From Calliopum simillimum (taxonomy: Eukaryota; Arthropoda; Insecta; Diptera; Lauxaniidae), in contig OX638368.1 in assembly GCA_951812925.1 (NCBI GenBank), forward strand, positions 83,620,909 to 83,684,908: a stretch of 64,000 nucleotides of DNA, written 5' to 3'. A program made the position numbers and the translations under genes. The notes beneath the pieces are model-generated. The model was not told the DNA's origin, did no database searches, and worked only from the letters and a program-made list of their open reading frames with translations. Below are positions 32,604 through 45,419 of this stretch, piece by piece (the first letter of the stretch is position 1; the number at the start of each line of letters is the position of its first letter).

Positions 32604-33261
32604 CTATGAAACGATACAACAACAACAACAGCAACAACAACAACACAAGTAGAAGTAGCAAAATCTACAACATTTACACCGATAAATCCTCAAATCAGTT
32701 CCCGGACGCACAACAAAAGCAACAATCTCCAGAGAATAGCTACTGCTGCTCGCACATTTGTAAATATGGAATAATAAATTCATCATTAAGTGAAAAGCAG
32801 CAAAACAAAAACAACTGCGATTACAGAACCAACCAATAAAACACAACAACATCAACAACAACAGCAACACTAATAAAAAAGTTAAATATGACACCATATA
32901 CAACAACAGGGGCATTAAAAGCAGCAACAACAGCAACAACACTAAAACAAATAGCCTCATCCAGTACGTCCTCCATTTCATCAGCCTCCGCTGCAACCGC
33001 CACTTGGAGCAGCAGCGGCAGCAGTAGCGATCCTGAAATAAATGTGCCAACCAACAACATACACCTGCTTGACCACGACACAAAATATCTGAACTTCGTG
33101 TCGGACAGTCTGTTGGACAGCTCAGTGCCCATTGCGCTGAGCCCGGAGTCACATTTAACATTTGTCATCATCAAATGCTTCATTATTGGTTTCATTATAC
33201 TAGCAGCCATACTGGGCAACATGCTGGTAATAGTCTCGGTGATGCGGCATAGAAAACTTAG
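32604..33261 (+). CDS. Octbeta2R: Octopamine beta-type receptor, coding exon 1 (with 5' UTR)
   Basis: A G protein-coupled receptor for octopamine that acts at the plasma membrane, normally raising cAMP. Translation begins at the ATG at 32888; 32604-32887 would be 5' UTR after an acceptor at 32602-32603. Residues 1-90 form a Ser/Thr/Ala-rich extracellular tail, residues about 91-118 are transmembrane helix 1 (FIILAAILGNMLVIVSVM, with the conserved Asn at 111), followed by the intracellular loop RHRKLR. The exon ends within the Arg codon (AG|GTGAGT) and continues at 52482 (A, then ATC ATC ACC AAT). Similarity to insect Octbeta2R is strongest in helix 1 (AAILGNMLVIVSVMRHRKLR). The N-terminus is poorly conserved, so an alternative start is possible. 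Confidence 0.88.
32606..32839 (+). other. Upstream ORF in the receptor leader
   Basis: A 77-codon reading frame starting MKRYNNNN lies directly after the probable acceptor and ends 48 bp before the receptor ATG. It is Asn/Gln/Ser-rich because it translates CAA/AAC repeats. It could dampen translation of the main frame, but there is no evidence that the peptide is made. Confidence 0.4.
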
Positions 33262-34719
33262 GTGAGTGGGCGAGTAGGTTGTGGGTAGTGAGATGTTTTC
33301 TCGTAATGGATAAAGTTCCAAATGAGAAATTTCGACAAGTACGTGCTTTTCATGTTTTAACTGCGTTAAGTTTGAATCATAAAGTTTAGCTGCTTATGAT
33401 GTTACGGACAAGTGCTTAATATTCCCCTATTAGAAGTTATTAACTTCTTTGCCTGCGTCTTTATTCGCGTAGCAATTTGGTGATTTTTTTTTTAAATTCT
33501 GCATAAATTGTTTTCAACTCTTGACTCTTGACCTTGAACATAATTACGGTCCTAAGCAAAAAGGATTTGTTTGCAGAAAATTGCCTATTCTTACCTCCCT
33601 TACAGTTAATTAGTCGTGTGTGTCTCAACAAAAAGCAATGTATTCTTAAGTTTGGTGTTTGTCATGTATAGGGACTCATAATTACGGTGGAAAAGTATCA
33701 GGTACATGTAATAGTAAATAATAATAATACAATAGAAAACAAAAAGCATTCGATATCGCAAGTATCGATACTAGATCAAAATAAATTGAAATCTGCGTAT
33801 TTTCTTTTTCTGAAAAAAAAAAAAACTTAATGCTATAAACTAAATTTATTGTACGATTTTTTTTTTTGGATTATTATATTACAGTACATTACGGAACTGT
33901 ATACGGAAATATAACCGCTTAGTAGAAAAACGATTTTATTTTGTTTGATGTTTTTTGACATTTTGAAGGTTTCAGTTGCTCTGACTTCAAAAAATAGAAG
34001 CCCAAAAGAAACAAACCCTGCTGGAATATTCAAATATTTCAATACCGCTAAATTGGAAATTCAATTTTATATTCTTTAAAAATATAATATGGTCGATTGT
34101 AAGGATCTGAATTTTTATATTTAAAAATTATTTTCTGTGCTTACAGTCCAATGTTAAATGTGTCCACTCTGGAAATTTTGTCAACAGGACATATATCGTC
34201 GGCTGAATGGTCTTTTGTTCCAAACGCCATTTTTACACTTATGATCTTTGAATGGTTATATAGGTTTCAAGACAAATCCTTTTAAATGCATTTATATGTT
34301 TCCCCGTATCTGCTTACGTTTTTGAGATACGTTGTTTTTCAACTTTTATTATTCTTGTCTACTTCATTTTTTTGGCCAATGGAGCAAATTTTGTATTGAA
34401 AATGAGAAGAATATGCACAAACCACTAAACCAGATGATTGAAACATGCAACAATTCTTGCAACAAAAACTTAAAAGCCACCTAGGTTACCAAATCACCCA
34501 TGATATGATGCCATATCACCCATAGTATCGAGTGATTTGACTTTTTCTAGCATTTTTTTAAAATGGAAAAAAGAATATTTCCAATCATTTTTAATTTAGT
34601 TGACGTCCTTTTTTTTTGTTTGTTTAGAATTAGATTAGATAAGATTTAGGTTAGATTTTATTTATTCAATATTTATACAATGTCTTATTCTATAACGTTA
34701 AGAGAAACAATAAATAGAT

Positions 34720-35136
34720 TAGTGATGAGCAAAATTAGTCTTGGTCTTGTGTCTTGTTCTTGGTATTGCTAATGTTGCGAGACCAAGACCAAGATGCTGA
34801 TATTTTTGCAAGACCAAGACTGCTATGGTCTTGGTCTTGGTCTTGCTCACGATAATTGTCAAGACCAAGACTGCTTTTCAGTCTTGCTAATTTATAGTTA
34901 AAAGTTGTTTCACGCCAGTTTTGAAGATAAAATCATCTCTCGATTTGAATTTGGCATCTTAAAAACCCAACTGCTTTGGAAAAATATGGTTTTGAAAACT
35001 AAATATCTCTGAAAATTTTTTCAAGACCAAGACCAAGACCGAGACCAAGACTTAATGAGCAAGATCAAGACCAAGACCAAGATTCAATATCAAAACCAAG
35101 ACCAAGACTGCTATGGTCTTGGTTTGCTCATCACTA
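34720..35136. mobile_element. 417 bp hAT MITE made of GACCAA repeats
   Basis: Ends TAGTGATGAGCAAA and TTTGCTCATCACTA are inverted; both sides carry AAATAGAT (34712-34719, 35137-35144), an 8 bp duplication. The interior is built of GACCAA or TTGGTC repeats in inverted orientation left and right. The TAGTG start and 8 bp duplication place it in hAT. No ORF. The perfect duplication suggests a fairly young insertion. Confidence 0.9.
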
Positions 35137-35548
35137 AAATAGATGCTGATAATACGTGAAACGTGTGTGTCAGGATGGCTCTAATATACAATAATACTTA
35201 TACTTATTACAGGTACAAATAACTTAAGTTTGTACGACTCCAAGCTATATTCATTTATAATAACATATCTGTATTTCAGCGCATGCTCCAAAAAATTATA
35301 AAATGCCAAATAATCTTTACCATTTAAAAACTCTAGTACTTATGCAAAAGATAGTATCTCCTGACCTAGAAATTTCTTTCTAAAATGTTTGTAAATTGGG
35401 CAGATGGCTATAATATGAAAAGTATTTTCAGTCGCCTATAAATTACAGATAGAGCTCAAACCTACAGTATGTGCCTTAAAAGCGCGAACGTTGATGTTAA
35501 GTAGGCCGCCTCTGGCTTTAAAAATCAAAGAGATAACTTTTGTTGGCT

Positions 35549-35735
35549 CCCAGTGTGCCAGACGGTTCAAATCTTCGCTTTTTTATCCGTTACGGATCCG
35601 TTACTGATCCGTTGGCGGGAGAGATTCCCAAAAAAAAGCGAATCGTTTTTTTTTTGGAATTTCTCCCGCAAACGGATCAGTAACGGATCCGTAACGGGTA
35701 AAAAAGCGAAGATATGAACCGTCTGGCACACTGGG
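35549..35735. mobile_element. 187 bp palindromic MITE, CCCAGTG ends
   Basis: CCCAGTGTGCCAGACGGTTC and its mirror (ending GGCACACTGGG) bracket a hairpin whose arms also contain CGGATCCGTTACTGATCCG. Arms pair almost perfectly over about 90 bp. The CAGTG-type end would suit hAT, but an 8 bp duplication is not evident. Confidence 0.8.
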
Positions 35736-35739
35736 CTAG

Positions 35740-37860
35740 GAGTCATTAATTTAGCCTAAATTTAAAAGCTTGAGCAAATGTTAATGTTGACTCCGGACTT
35801 CAATAGCTGTGATGCGACCAGGAAATCCCCATGTTAGTCATTTATTAAAAGGGAGAATAATACTTAGCGAGCAACCTTGGCGTACTCCTTCAGTGACCAA
35901 AATGACAGCTGAAAGGGAAATACCGTCATAGACTTTACTTGTTGTGTTAGCGTATAAGCTTAGTAAGATTTTAAGAAATTTGTTTGAAAGGCCGATTTGT
36001 GCAAGTTAAAAAAACAAGAGCTCGCGCTTAATTTTGTCAAAGTCCTTAGATAAGTCTATAAATAAAACGTAGATAATTAGATTTAATTAAAGAATAAATT
36101 ACTGTTTAGCTTTTTTAAAAACATCTTTTAATTTTGGTTATATGATAGTTTAACAAAAAGAGTGCCATATCTCCCCGATTTACCTTGTTGTTAATATCAA
36201 ATCTGCTGTGCAAGCGTTGTGGCCACTGTATTCTTTTGTTGAAAAAGACAGAGTTGATTCTATAATTACCAGAAAATATCATGAAAAGATAGATATGTAT
36301 CTAGCAAAACACAGATTCACGGTTCACAGATTTATGGTCATTGACCAGTACATTGCAAAAACGGTTCGAAGGAAGCAGTAGTTTCCGTACACCACAAAAA
36401 AAAAAAATCATTTATTTAAGCCAAAAACTCGGTGGGGCCAAGTTTTTCGTACACCAAGCTATTTTTTGGATAAACTGATGAAACGTACATGTGAGGGGTA
36501 TATTTATATCAGCAATTTCCTTTTTTTCATGAATGTGTCTAATAATACCATGTAGTTGCATTTGATGAAAGCTTGTGATCAGTCAAATTTGAAAAACGAA
36601 TACATCTCTATACAATATATATGTATTTATGGTCAAAAACTACCAATCAAAACAAAGGCAGCAATGTCCATTGGAGATACGTAATTTTTGTCTTAATTAA
36701 CATCAATATCATATTTTGAAATGCTCAAAAAATCATAACTCATGAGACCCAAATTATTCATTTTGATAACTTAAAGATATTGTTTCTAACTGGGTGCACT
36801 CATGTGTAGGTAAAAAGCGGAAGTTCAATATATATGTAAAACAAACGGAAGAGGAAACAACAAAAAATCAAGCGAAGTATCAAATTTCACTTTTTTTTTC
36901 TATCTTCATTACTATGGTATAATTTTGCATGTTCTGCCTTCGGCATAGTGATATATTGACAAATTGAAAGAATCACGCACTTGGACACAAGCAATGACTG
37001 ACAGACATACAGGCAGACAGACAGGCAGACAGATAGGCAGAGGAGCCGTCGACGAAATGGACAAATAAAAATGGCAAAGCACAAATAAGGACGTTCATTC
37101 ATTTGAATGCGTTACAAGGTGCCATTTATTATGGGCATATACTTTTACTACATTTATTACGTTGTTATTTTTGCATTTCATTTTCTCATTTGTTTGTTTT
37201 TTTCGCGCATTCCTGTCATTTTTAATATGAAAATCGTGTGACAATTTGATAGAAACACCAAATGGATATTTTTTGTAATTAGATTTCACCGGTGTCCTTG
37301 TGAAAATGAAAATTCTGGGTGTACCTATGAAATCTTAAATTTTATATCATCTTTTGTATTCATTGACATTCACGTTACGATAACACAATTTATTACTCAA
37401 CGTAGATTGTTTACATACAATTTTACGATGGAGCTTAAAAATTTTCAAAAAGTCGTCTTGGAAAAACATAAGTACATTAAAAAGATTGAAAAAATACATC
37501 GGAATTTGAAAAATTACTGAGCAAGTCGGAGAGACTTAGACAGGATCCAGAAAATAGTAAAAAATTCGATAAACATTCCAAATGTCCAAATTTTATAACC
37601 TCCACCCCTCTATTCCCCTTTTTCTGTATTTCTTGTTTTGTTTCTTATTTAAAAAACTAGCGAGCGAACAGGCGTTGTCCCCTTTGTACTTTTACCCCCT
37701 CTCAACCTGCTTTTGGGACGTCTATTATGGACGACTCCTGAGATAGCATAATACTAAAATTTGAAGTGCTATACAAATCGGAAATAGCTAAATAGTTTAA
37801 AAAGCGTTGATACAGTCGAAAAACTAATTTTCTGGATACTAGAATTATGGTGCAGCTTAT
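35740..37860. other. Intronic sequence, no gene recognised
   Basis: Contains a CAGA-rich simple repeat (about 36998-37042). Short ORFs have no recognisable similarity. Confidence 0.4.
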
Positions 37861-37862
37861 TA

Positions 37863-38706
37863 GGGTAGAGAGCGAAATATGGACCACCAATCTTTCTATT
37901 TTAAATAAAACTCAAAAAACATAAAACAAAACAATTGTCATTCATTAAAGGAAACAATTCACTTTTATTTTGATTCACTTTTAGATAAATATCTCATAAG
38001 TATAAAGAAAAAAAATAAAAAACTGAAAATACTCAATATGAAGATAAAAAAAGTGTAGTGTTATATGGACTATATAGTCCATATTGCCCCACATGTTTAT
38101 TCAGTACAGAAGTTGCATATAAAAATTTCACTTCGACATCCAGCATATTCTTCATGACTCCAAGACCGTCAGATTACACATTCAACCCAAAATTTGCCAT
38201 GGCGATCTTCTGAATAAGCATTTTTCATCCTCTTTTCCTTTGTAGCTTACAAATTACCATCAGACTCGTCATGAAAACTGCAGCTAGATTCCCCATCTGA
38301 GGAAGATGATAAATACATTTGTTTTTTAGGCTTTTTTCTTTGGTGGTCCATATAACTCGCAGCACGTGTTGGTGAAATAAATGGTTTTTTATCAAAAACT
38401 CTTGTGGTAATTAACTACTTTGTGGGAATAAATTATAAATGGTATTCACTGACTTTATATAATAAATAATTCATTTAAAAACACGATGTCTTTAAAGTGA
38501 AATAACGAAATTTGCTCACTAGAAAAAATGAATCACTAAACTTTTCTTTAGAAAAAACATCTTCACAGCAACATGCGAATTCACCGAAGGCTAAATCACA
38601 CTATTATAAGCTTTAGGTATTAGCGTAAAGTTTGAACATGAATAACGGTAAATCCTATTTATGCAATGGAAAATATCCGTGTGGTCCATATTACCCCCGC
38701 TTACCC
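37863..38706 (-). mobile_element. Pogo-like transposon relic, copy B
   Basis: GGGTAGAGAGCGAAATATGG at the left and its mirrored counterpart (GGTCCATATTACC...TACCC) at the right are flanked by TA (37861-37862, 38707-38708). Minus strand near 38230-38105 reads SEDRHGKFWVECVI, then a stop, then RSWSHEEYAGC and IFICNFCTE followed by a stop. This is the same Cys/His tail as copy A (11405), here with its end: W..C..(C/stop)..W.HE...G...CNFC. The catalytic domain is deleted. An 844 bp dead copy. Confidence 0.75.
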
Positions 38707-38867
38707 TACTTTTAGTCTTAAAAAAATTCATAAGACATCTTAAAGCGAAGGTTTAGAGTTTTTATTAAATTTTTTGTCTTCAAAAGACTTGAAAAAAATG
38801 TTTTCAAAACAATCTTAGCTGAAACCAAATAAAAGTAATATTAAAAATATGTTTGGCACCTTCAATC

Positions 38868-39060
38868 AAATTTCATTAAAATAATTTGTATAGTTTGTGA
38901 GTTATAACGTCTTAAAGTCCCTATTCGTTCAATCGTATACGTATTTATATTCAGCACATACTTTCCGAATTTCATTAAAATTGCTCGTATGGTTTGCGAG
39001 AGATAACGCCTGAAAGAGTCTAGTCGTAAAAACTGCCTATGGATGGATTTTACACCCAGC
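38868..39060. repeat. Two diverged tandem units of about 100 bp
   Basis: Each unit runs AATTTCATTAAAAT, a GTATAGTTTGTGAG or GTATGGTTTGCGAG phrase, GATAACG/TATAACG, a TCGT-rich part and ACCCAGCAC or TTCAGCAC. Similar phrases occur in insect non-autonomous repeats. Confidence 0.5.
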
Positions 39061-40727
39061 ACAGACAAAAAGCATAGTTCCAGATTATAAAAATATTTCT
39101 TTATACTGAAGAACATTATAAACTTCCACTTCAAAATACCAGGTATCATCAGAATTATGGGTCACCCTCAATTTCACCTACCGTTTATGTGAAGTAAGAT
39201 TTCTCCTATTTGAGCGCCTATTAAGGGGGTCATAAAATTCCAATGCAAAATCCTTTCGTAGTGATATTTTAATGGAACGACGCCTTTAAGTGTTCCACCA
39301 ATAGCCATGGCATGCAAGAAAGTGTTTATCGGTTAAAAAACCCACACACGCAAACATGGAAAGCAGCAGGGCAGCCAATTTGGTAACACGTAAAGTAACC
39401 AAAATAAAACCTTAAGATATATACGGATAGTTAAGTTCCCAACAAACACTTTCTCTAACGGTAGAGAAATTTGAATCTCTTTATTAGATATCAACTGTGA
39501 GTCTCTTATGAATTTCCAGTTAAAAAATAAGCTAAGAGAAATACACATTAGAAATCGATTCGAAATTGATAAGGGAAATAATGGAAAGTGACTTCAAAAA
39601 TATATTTTTATTAGAGAATGTTTTCCGGTGTTTTATCGCCTGTATATGGTCCCAAACAATTTGTTAAAAGTTTTTCTACGAACGTTAATAAGGACTTGAC
39701 AGAGCCCACAAAATTAAAAACTTTTTTTTTCGGTTTGTATTGCCCATTTATGAGAATTTAGTGTCTCCTATTTACTAAACTGATTGGTTTTTCATTGTAT
39801 GGAATCCATAATCCTGGATATCTATAATAATCTTTACTTTCTAAGTTATTATTTATTGAGCCTTCATAGCTTCATACAAAGAACTACATTTTTTGTATGT
39901 AGTGTAAATACCTTCAATAGATGATAACTCGGAAACTAAAGATGCAATGGTAAGATTTTAAGGCTATCCGAATCCACTGACACTGCTTCACCTTGTCTTG
40001 TACAGGGAGCGAGGAATTATCAATTTTTCAAAGAGTTTAAATAATACCGATGCATTTTATAAATGAAACAAATCTCATCTTTGTACGTTAAATAGTTTTA
40101 AAGATATGACAACATTTTTAAACGGCATGACACCGACAATTTTTTTACTCGACAGTATTTGTAGAGGTACTCTCTACTTATACTAATTCTCATCCATGCT
40201 CGTCATATATTTCCAGAGATATGTTTAATTAATTTTTTTGTGGCACCGCCCATTTTTTCACTGAAAATAATTTGTCCTAATACACTTAAGTCATGTACCG
40301 AATTTCAATAATCTGTGTTAAGTAGTTTCAGAGGTAAAACAAATTTGTTTTTATTGGGGCGTAGCACCTCCAACTTTTTTAGCCTATGACCTATCTTTTT
40401 TTAATACTAAGATATTTTAAAAATTTTATTCAAATCGGTCAGTTAGTTTCTAAGTCCATAAGTAACAAACATATGTACAAACAAACAAAATCTCATTTTT
40501 ATATATTGGTAGATAGTAAATAGATAGAAAGTAGATACATAGATGAGTGTTATATAACTTCAAATATAGCTCAAAACAGTGATTTTTGTTTCTTGAAGTA
40601 AGAATATCTTGATATTTCTAAGTGATGGAAAATATCAAGTAACAAACCCCTTAAATCCGCTATAAGAACCAGGAAATGAAAATCATTATAGGTTTCTGCT
40701 ATAAATCAATAATTTTTCAAAATAATC
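39061..40727. other. Intronic sequence with one repeat-like end
   Basis: Around 40380-40520 a TTTATTCAAATCGGTCAGTT phrase is followed by ACAAACAAACAAAATCTCAT and a TATATTGGTAGATAG tail, reminiscent of 7680-7770. No coding similarity was seen. Confidence 0.35.
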
Positions 40728-41028
40728 AGGCCTATCATTGAATTCATCGTAGATACGAATTTCGTGAGGTCTACGAAAATGTTATTATTGATTGCAAGAA
40801 ATTACGAACGTAACTTCGTAATTCGTGGAGTTTGAAGTACTTCTGTAATAAAATTATTATATTTCTTCGGAAGTCATATCAATTCGTCGGAAGTTAAAAA
40901 AAAATTTGAGCTTTGGATGAAGTTAGTGATCCCAATCTACGAATTTCGTCGTAGCAATTCGAATTCAATGATAGCACTTTCGTAGATTTCACGAAATTCG
41001 TATCTACGATGGATTCAGTGATAGGCCT
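40728..41028. mobile_element. 301 bp MITE with AGGCCTATCA ends
   Basis: AGGCCTATCATTGAATTC and its mirror GATTCAGTGATAGGCCT bracket inverted arms containing CATCGTAGATACGAATTTCG. About 40-60 bp of each end pairs strongly. No ORF; class not fixed. Confidence 0.7.
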
Positions 41029-41897
41029 AATTAAATGTAAGAAATATACAATTTTTATTCTCCATTATGTATGTATATTAGAAATTTATTAGAAAATAAG
41101 GGTTTAAATTCGATTAAAACAGTCTTTTTTCGAATCGAGAACTAAGTTTGTTTCATTTTCTAATGAATGATTCTCTAATGTTTATCATGTCGTATTCTTA
41201 CGTTAGACATTAGAAAAAGGATTAGTTCTCGACTCATCCTCTAGCAGATACTTAACCATAATGTTTACTGGGTTAATGCATTATTTGCTTATAGTTGTAT
41301 TTTGTTTGTTTGTTTTGATATTCGACGAGACAACCGGATGCGGAAGTGGAAATTGGAACTAATTAGAGAACATGAATTTGTACTTATTAAAGTCGTAAAA
41401 GCTTTTGTATTAAAAATAAGACGAATTTTTTGGATAAAGTAAAAATTATGGGTTTCATTCATTTTTCTGGTGTATAAATAAAATTCCCAAAAGAAATAAA
41501 AAATTAAAAATTTTATTTTGCCCTTTGTTTTATTGCTGAAAAAAGTTTCTTTTATTAAAAATAACTAAAAAGATGTACATCCAATGGATTTTAAAAAATT
41601 TCTTAAAAAAAAATACACCAGTTTTTCGTTTATGCAATTCAAGGTATAAGAATCTGATCATTGTTGTCCGTTGTCACATTTTACTTATTCAAGCCTATCT
41701 AGCTTCGGCACTGAATTGCATTACAAAATTATACTAACGAATAATACCTGTAATCAGTAGGATCCGATGATTAAGAAAAGTTGTGAACACCTTGACATTT
41801 CAGCACAAATACCATAAATCCGTTTACTAAGCCTTGGTGAATTCGGATAAAAAGACGTGAGACAAATGGTGAGCAAAATCAATATTTCCTGATATAA

Positions 41898-43680
41898 CCC
41901 AACGGGAGGAAATGAAGCTGCTTCCAAAAAGAGCGCAATAGAAGCTCATCTCTGGTAGCATACAAAATTTTTCAAATTCTATTTTTTTTTATTGCTTATA
42001 AAAGTTAAAAAATTACCAAAAGTTACAGTAGTACAATCATTTGGGAGAAAAAAATGATGTTACCTGGAAAGTTTTGCGGGATTTCTGCAAATGAGTTTTT
42101 TTATAGATTTCGATGTGCTCTTTCAGAATTTCAACTTTGCTACCTCGTATCGTGTTCGCTCGAGCCGCCATATTGGAAAAATGGCGTCCAAAATCAGTTT
42201 TTTACAAATATCTCTTTAACGGTTATATTTACAGAAAAATTTTTTAGGACAACGTTGTAGCTTATAAAATTTTCTATAAAAATGATCTCCGAATTGTTTT
42301 CGTACGACTTATAACTCAGGAGATATCTTTATTCAAAATTTTAGAAAAATTAGTAAACTGCGAATGCCACTTATGAGTAGGCACAGTGAGGTGTCAAGCT
42401 TATAATTACGATAACTTATAAACGGTGAGCCACACGTTTAAAATAAAAACACTTATTTATAGGGAATTACTTGCGCTACAAGTTACACACTACTTTTTTT
42501 TTCATATCACCTACAGTTAAGGAGATATTTTTCCCACAAACCTAAAATTTTGAAAAAAAACGTTTTTTCAAAATGGCTCCTAAACGGTTCGTCCTAGAAA
42601 AAAAATTGTCGATGCATTTTGTAGAACGTTCAATTTCCTATAAGGGTCTCTTCGAGCTGTTTTTTCGTCAAACTTACCCTTCATGAGATATCGCGACTTG
42701 AAAATCATACAAAATTGAACATAGTAGGGCGCATAGAACAATATTCAATTTTGAATGATTTTCAAGACGCTATATCTCATGAAGGGTAAGTCTGACGAAA
42801 AAACAGCTCGAAGAGACTTTTATAGGGAATTGAACGTTCTACAAAATACATCGACAATTTTTTTCCTGGAACGAACCGTTTAGGAGCCATTTTGAAAAAA
42901 TGTTTTTTTTCAAAATTTTAGGATTGTGGGAAAAATATCTCCTTAACTATAGGTGATATGAAAAAAAAGTAATTTGTAGCTTGTAGCGCAATTTATTCTC
43001 TATAAATAGGTGTTTTTATTTTAAACGTGTGGCTCACCGTTTATAAGTTATCGTAATTATAAGCTTGACACCTCACTGTGCCTACTCATAAGAGGCATTC
43101 GCAATTTACTAATTTTTCTAAAATTTTGAATAAAGATATCTCCTGAGTTATAAGTCGTACGAAAACAATTCGAAGAGCATTTTTATAGAAAATTTTATAA
43201 GCTACAACGTTGTCCTAAAAAATTTTTCTGTAAATATAACCGTTAAAGAGATATTTGTAAAAAACTGATTTTGGACGCCATTTTTCCAATATGGCGGCTC
43301 GAGCGAACACGATACGAGGTAGCAAAGTTGAAATTCTGAAAGAGCACATCGAAATCTATAAAATAACTCATTTGCAGAAATCCCGCAAAACTTTCCAGGT
43401 AAAACTACCAAATGACTGTACTACAGAATAAAAGTAATTTTTGTGAAATGGAACTTAAAATTTCGAAAAACTTCCACGGAAGCGTATATCATATGCTTCC
43501 AAATGTGTACTTCCACGGACGAGTGTTTGAAGCGTATTTCATGTGCTTCTGAAGATGCGCATCTCCGCTAGGACATGCTGTGTTAAAAAAGATAAGCAGT
43601 GAGAACAGCACTGGAAGCAGCTTCTTCCTTCCTAGAAGCGCAACTGAAGTCGCTTCAATGCGCTTCCGTTTTCCGTTGGG
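41898..43680. mobile_element. CCCAACGG-ended element interrupted by an F2 palindrome
   Basis: CCCAACGGGAGGAAATGAAGC (first 20 bases) at the left pairs with CGCTTCCGTTTTCCGTTGGG at the right. GAAGCG/GCTTC motifs fill both terminal parts, as in 1641-2537. Between them lies the palindrome 42025-43427. Both CCCAA-type elements are preceded by ATAA. Confidence 0.6.
42025..43427. repeat. 1.4 kb near-perfect palindrome, family F2, copy 2
   Basis: CAGTAGTACAATCATTTGG is mirrored by CCAAATGACTGTACTACAG. Arms of about 690 bp (42025-42718, 42740-43427) differ at only a few positions; the reading frame at 42054-42260 is repeated in inverse at 43411-43202 with two or three changes. The order TATCTCATGAAGGGTAAG, GACGAAAAAAC, AGAGAC, ATAGGGAATTGAACG is shared with the palindrome at 7944-10182. 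Confidence 0.92.
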
Positions 43681-43689
43681 AATTTCAAG

Positions 43690-45380
43690 ACCAATACCAA
43701 TGCAGCTATGCTCCAGATGATGATGAAGATTAAGACTGCTATCCGGTCTTAAAAGTTTATAAAAAATTATTATACTATATCTCGTTAACGCGGTCAGCTA
43801 GAATTTTCGAAAAAACCATTGTTTAATCTACAAACGGGAAAATAACTGCATACTCAGTTTTTCAGTTAATTTTTGTCAAAACTTTTTGATACAGAAACAA
43901 TGTGAAGACCATTTGGAAACCTTAATTTTACCCTGAAGATCGTTTAACTTGATGACCAATTTAAAAACAAACTTTTTCTGTAAAACGTAATCCTAAAGAT
44001 ATGTAGAAAACAAATCAAGTTCAGATTCGCAAATAGGAGGCCCCAATCGCCATAGTCGGCTGTAAAATTTAATGTTTGAACAGTGTGGTTAAACTGCTCT
44101 GTTTAACTTTTAGTCATCCACTTTGAGCCGCCATTTAGGATACGAAATATTGATGTACGTCAAAAGGATACGCCTCAGTTTCAACTAATGTTCAATTGAT
44201 AGGTAATATATCCATAAAATTTTTGAACAGAGAGGAGTGGGAAACTTTAAAACATTAATTTAATTTACTTCATTTGTGGTAGATTGCACTTAACTTAATT
44301 TTGCCAAAGCCGCGAGTAAATTAAATATCATATTGCTACAAAAACTCTGTGTAATAATTTGATATGTATACAAATTACTCCATACCATCCATTTTGTGTA
44401 CATCTTTAATGGAAATTTAATTGATGTAATTTATATACTCCACTTAATTTTGCTTGCAAGCGAAATTCATATGAGTTATTTAATGAAATTTGATTAAAAA
44501 TAATGAAAACTATTTGTATATAAAATCAAATTCTTCTTAAACAATAAAAATAAATTTTTTTTGACCCTCAACATTAATTACACAAGACTTCAGTGCAAAC
44601 ATGCAGCACTTTACTTTCTTTAAAATTCAATTAAGGATACTTGTGTTATCTGAAAACTAAGAGGTTTCCTTTTTCAAGAGTTTACTTGCAGCACCATTTG
44701 CATGTTAAGTGCTTAGACTGCATGAAATTTAATTAAATTTATGCAAATTTATGTGATTAAGTTAAATATTGCAGCGACACTGTGGTGATGAATATTCACA
44801 GTTTTTGTCGACTCCTAGTAAAGTTTTTCCTATCGATCAAAATTCATCGACACCTAATAGTTTTTCATACCGAGATCTTTGTATTTTCAAATACGTGTAA
44901 TTAAAATTAGTTATTTTTGATGTAGTTGGCAATGCTGAATCCAAATACGATCTCACTATAGCTTTATAAGGTATGGTTCTTGAGATATCCTAACCTAAAA
45001 GAACAAAAACACGATTATTAAAGCTAAAATATTTCACAAACCGTACATGACAGATAAATTGTAAGACTGGAATCGGATTCAGCATTGCCAAATATAATTA
45101 AAATAACTAAGTAGTTTTGTTATGGTTTGTTGTACTTTATTTCAAAAACACCGTTTTTCGTCCTGTTTATTCCATATTAAAAATTTTTTTAGTTTTGGTG
45201 CTAACGCCATATGGTATTGTATAAGAAAGAAAATCTAACTTTTAAGCCCTGTTCCGAAGAACTTTCTGACAACAAATTTCTTTCATTGGTTTCAACCGGA
45301 GCACAATGGGTTGTCTTATACTAAAATATGAAATTAATTCAAAAACTAAAAAATTTAGCTCCATACCACGATGGTGGAAT
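43690..45380. other. Intronic sequence, no gene recognised
   Basis: A decayed AAGACCAATACCAATGCAGC phrase at about 43687 recalls the GACCAA MITE at 34720. 44200-44850 looks single-copy and very AT-rich. Around 44930-45100 a GCTGAATCCAAATACGATC phrase and its near-mirror GGAATCGGATTCAGCATTGC form a weak foldback. Confidence 0.4.
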
Positions 45381-45419
45381 GGCGCGTTTGATCCAAACAT
45401 GCGTGCTGTGTTGAAATTC

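Noticed and set aside
32604..33321. Minus-strand ORFs of 185 and 166 codons
   Set aside because: Shadows of receptor exon 1 and its CAA-rich leader; Cys/Leu/Val runs are reverse reading of repeats.
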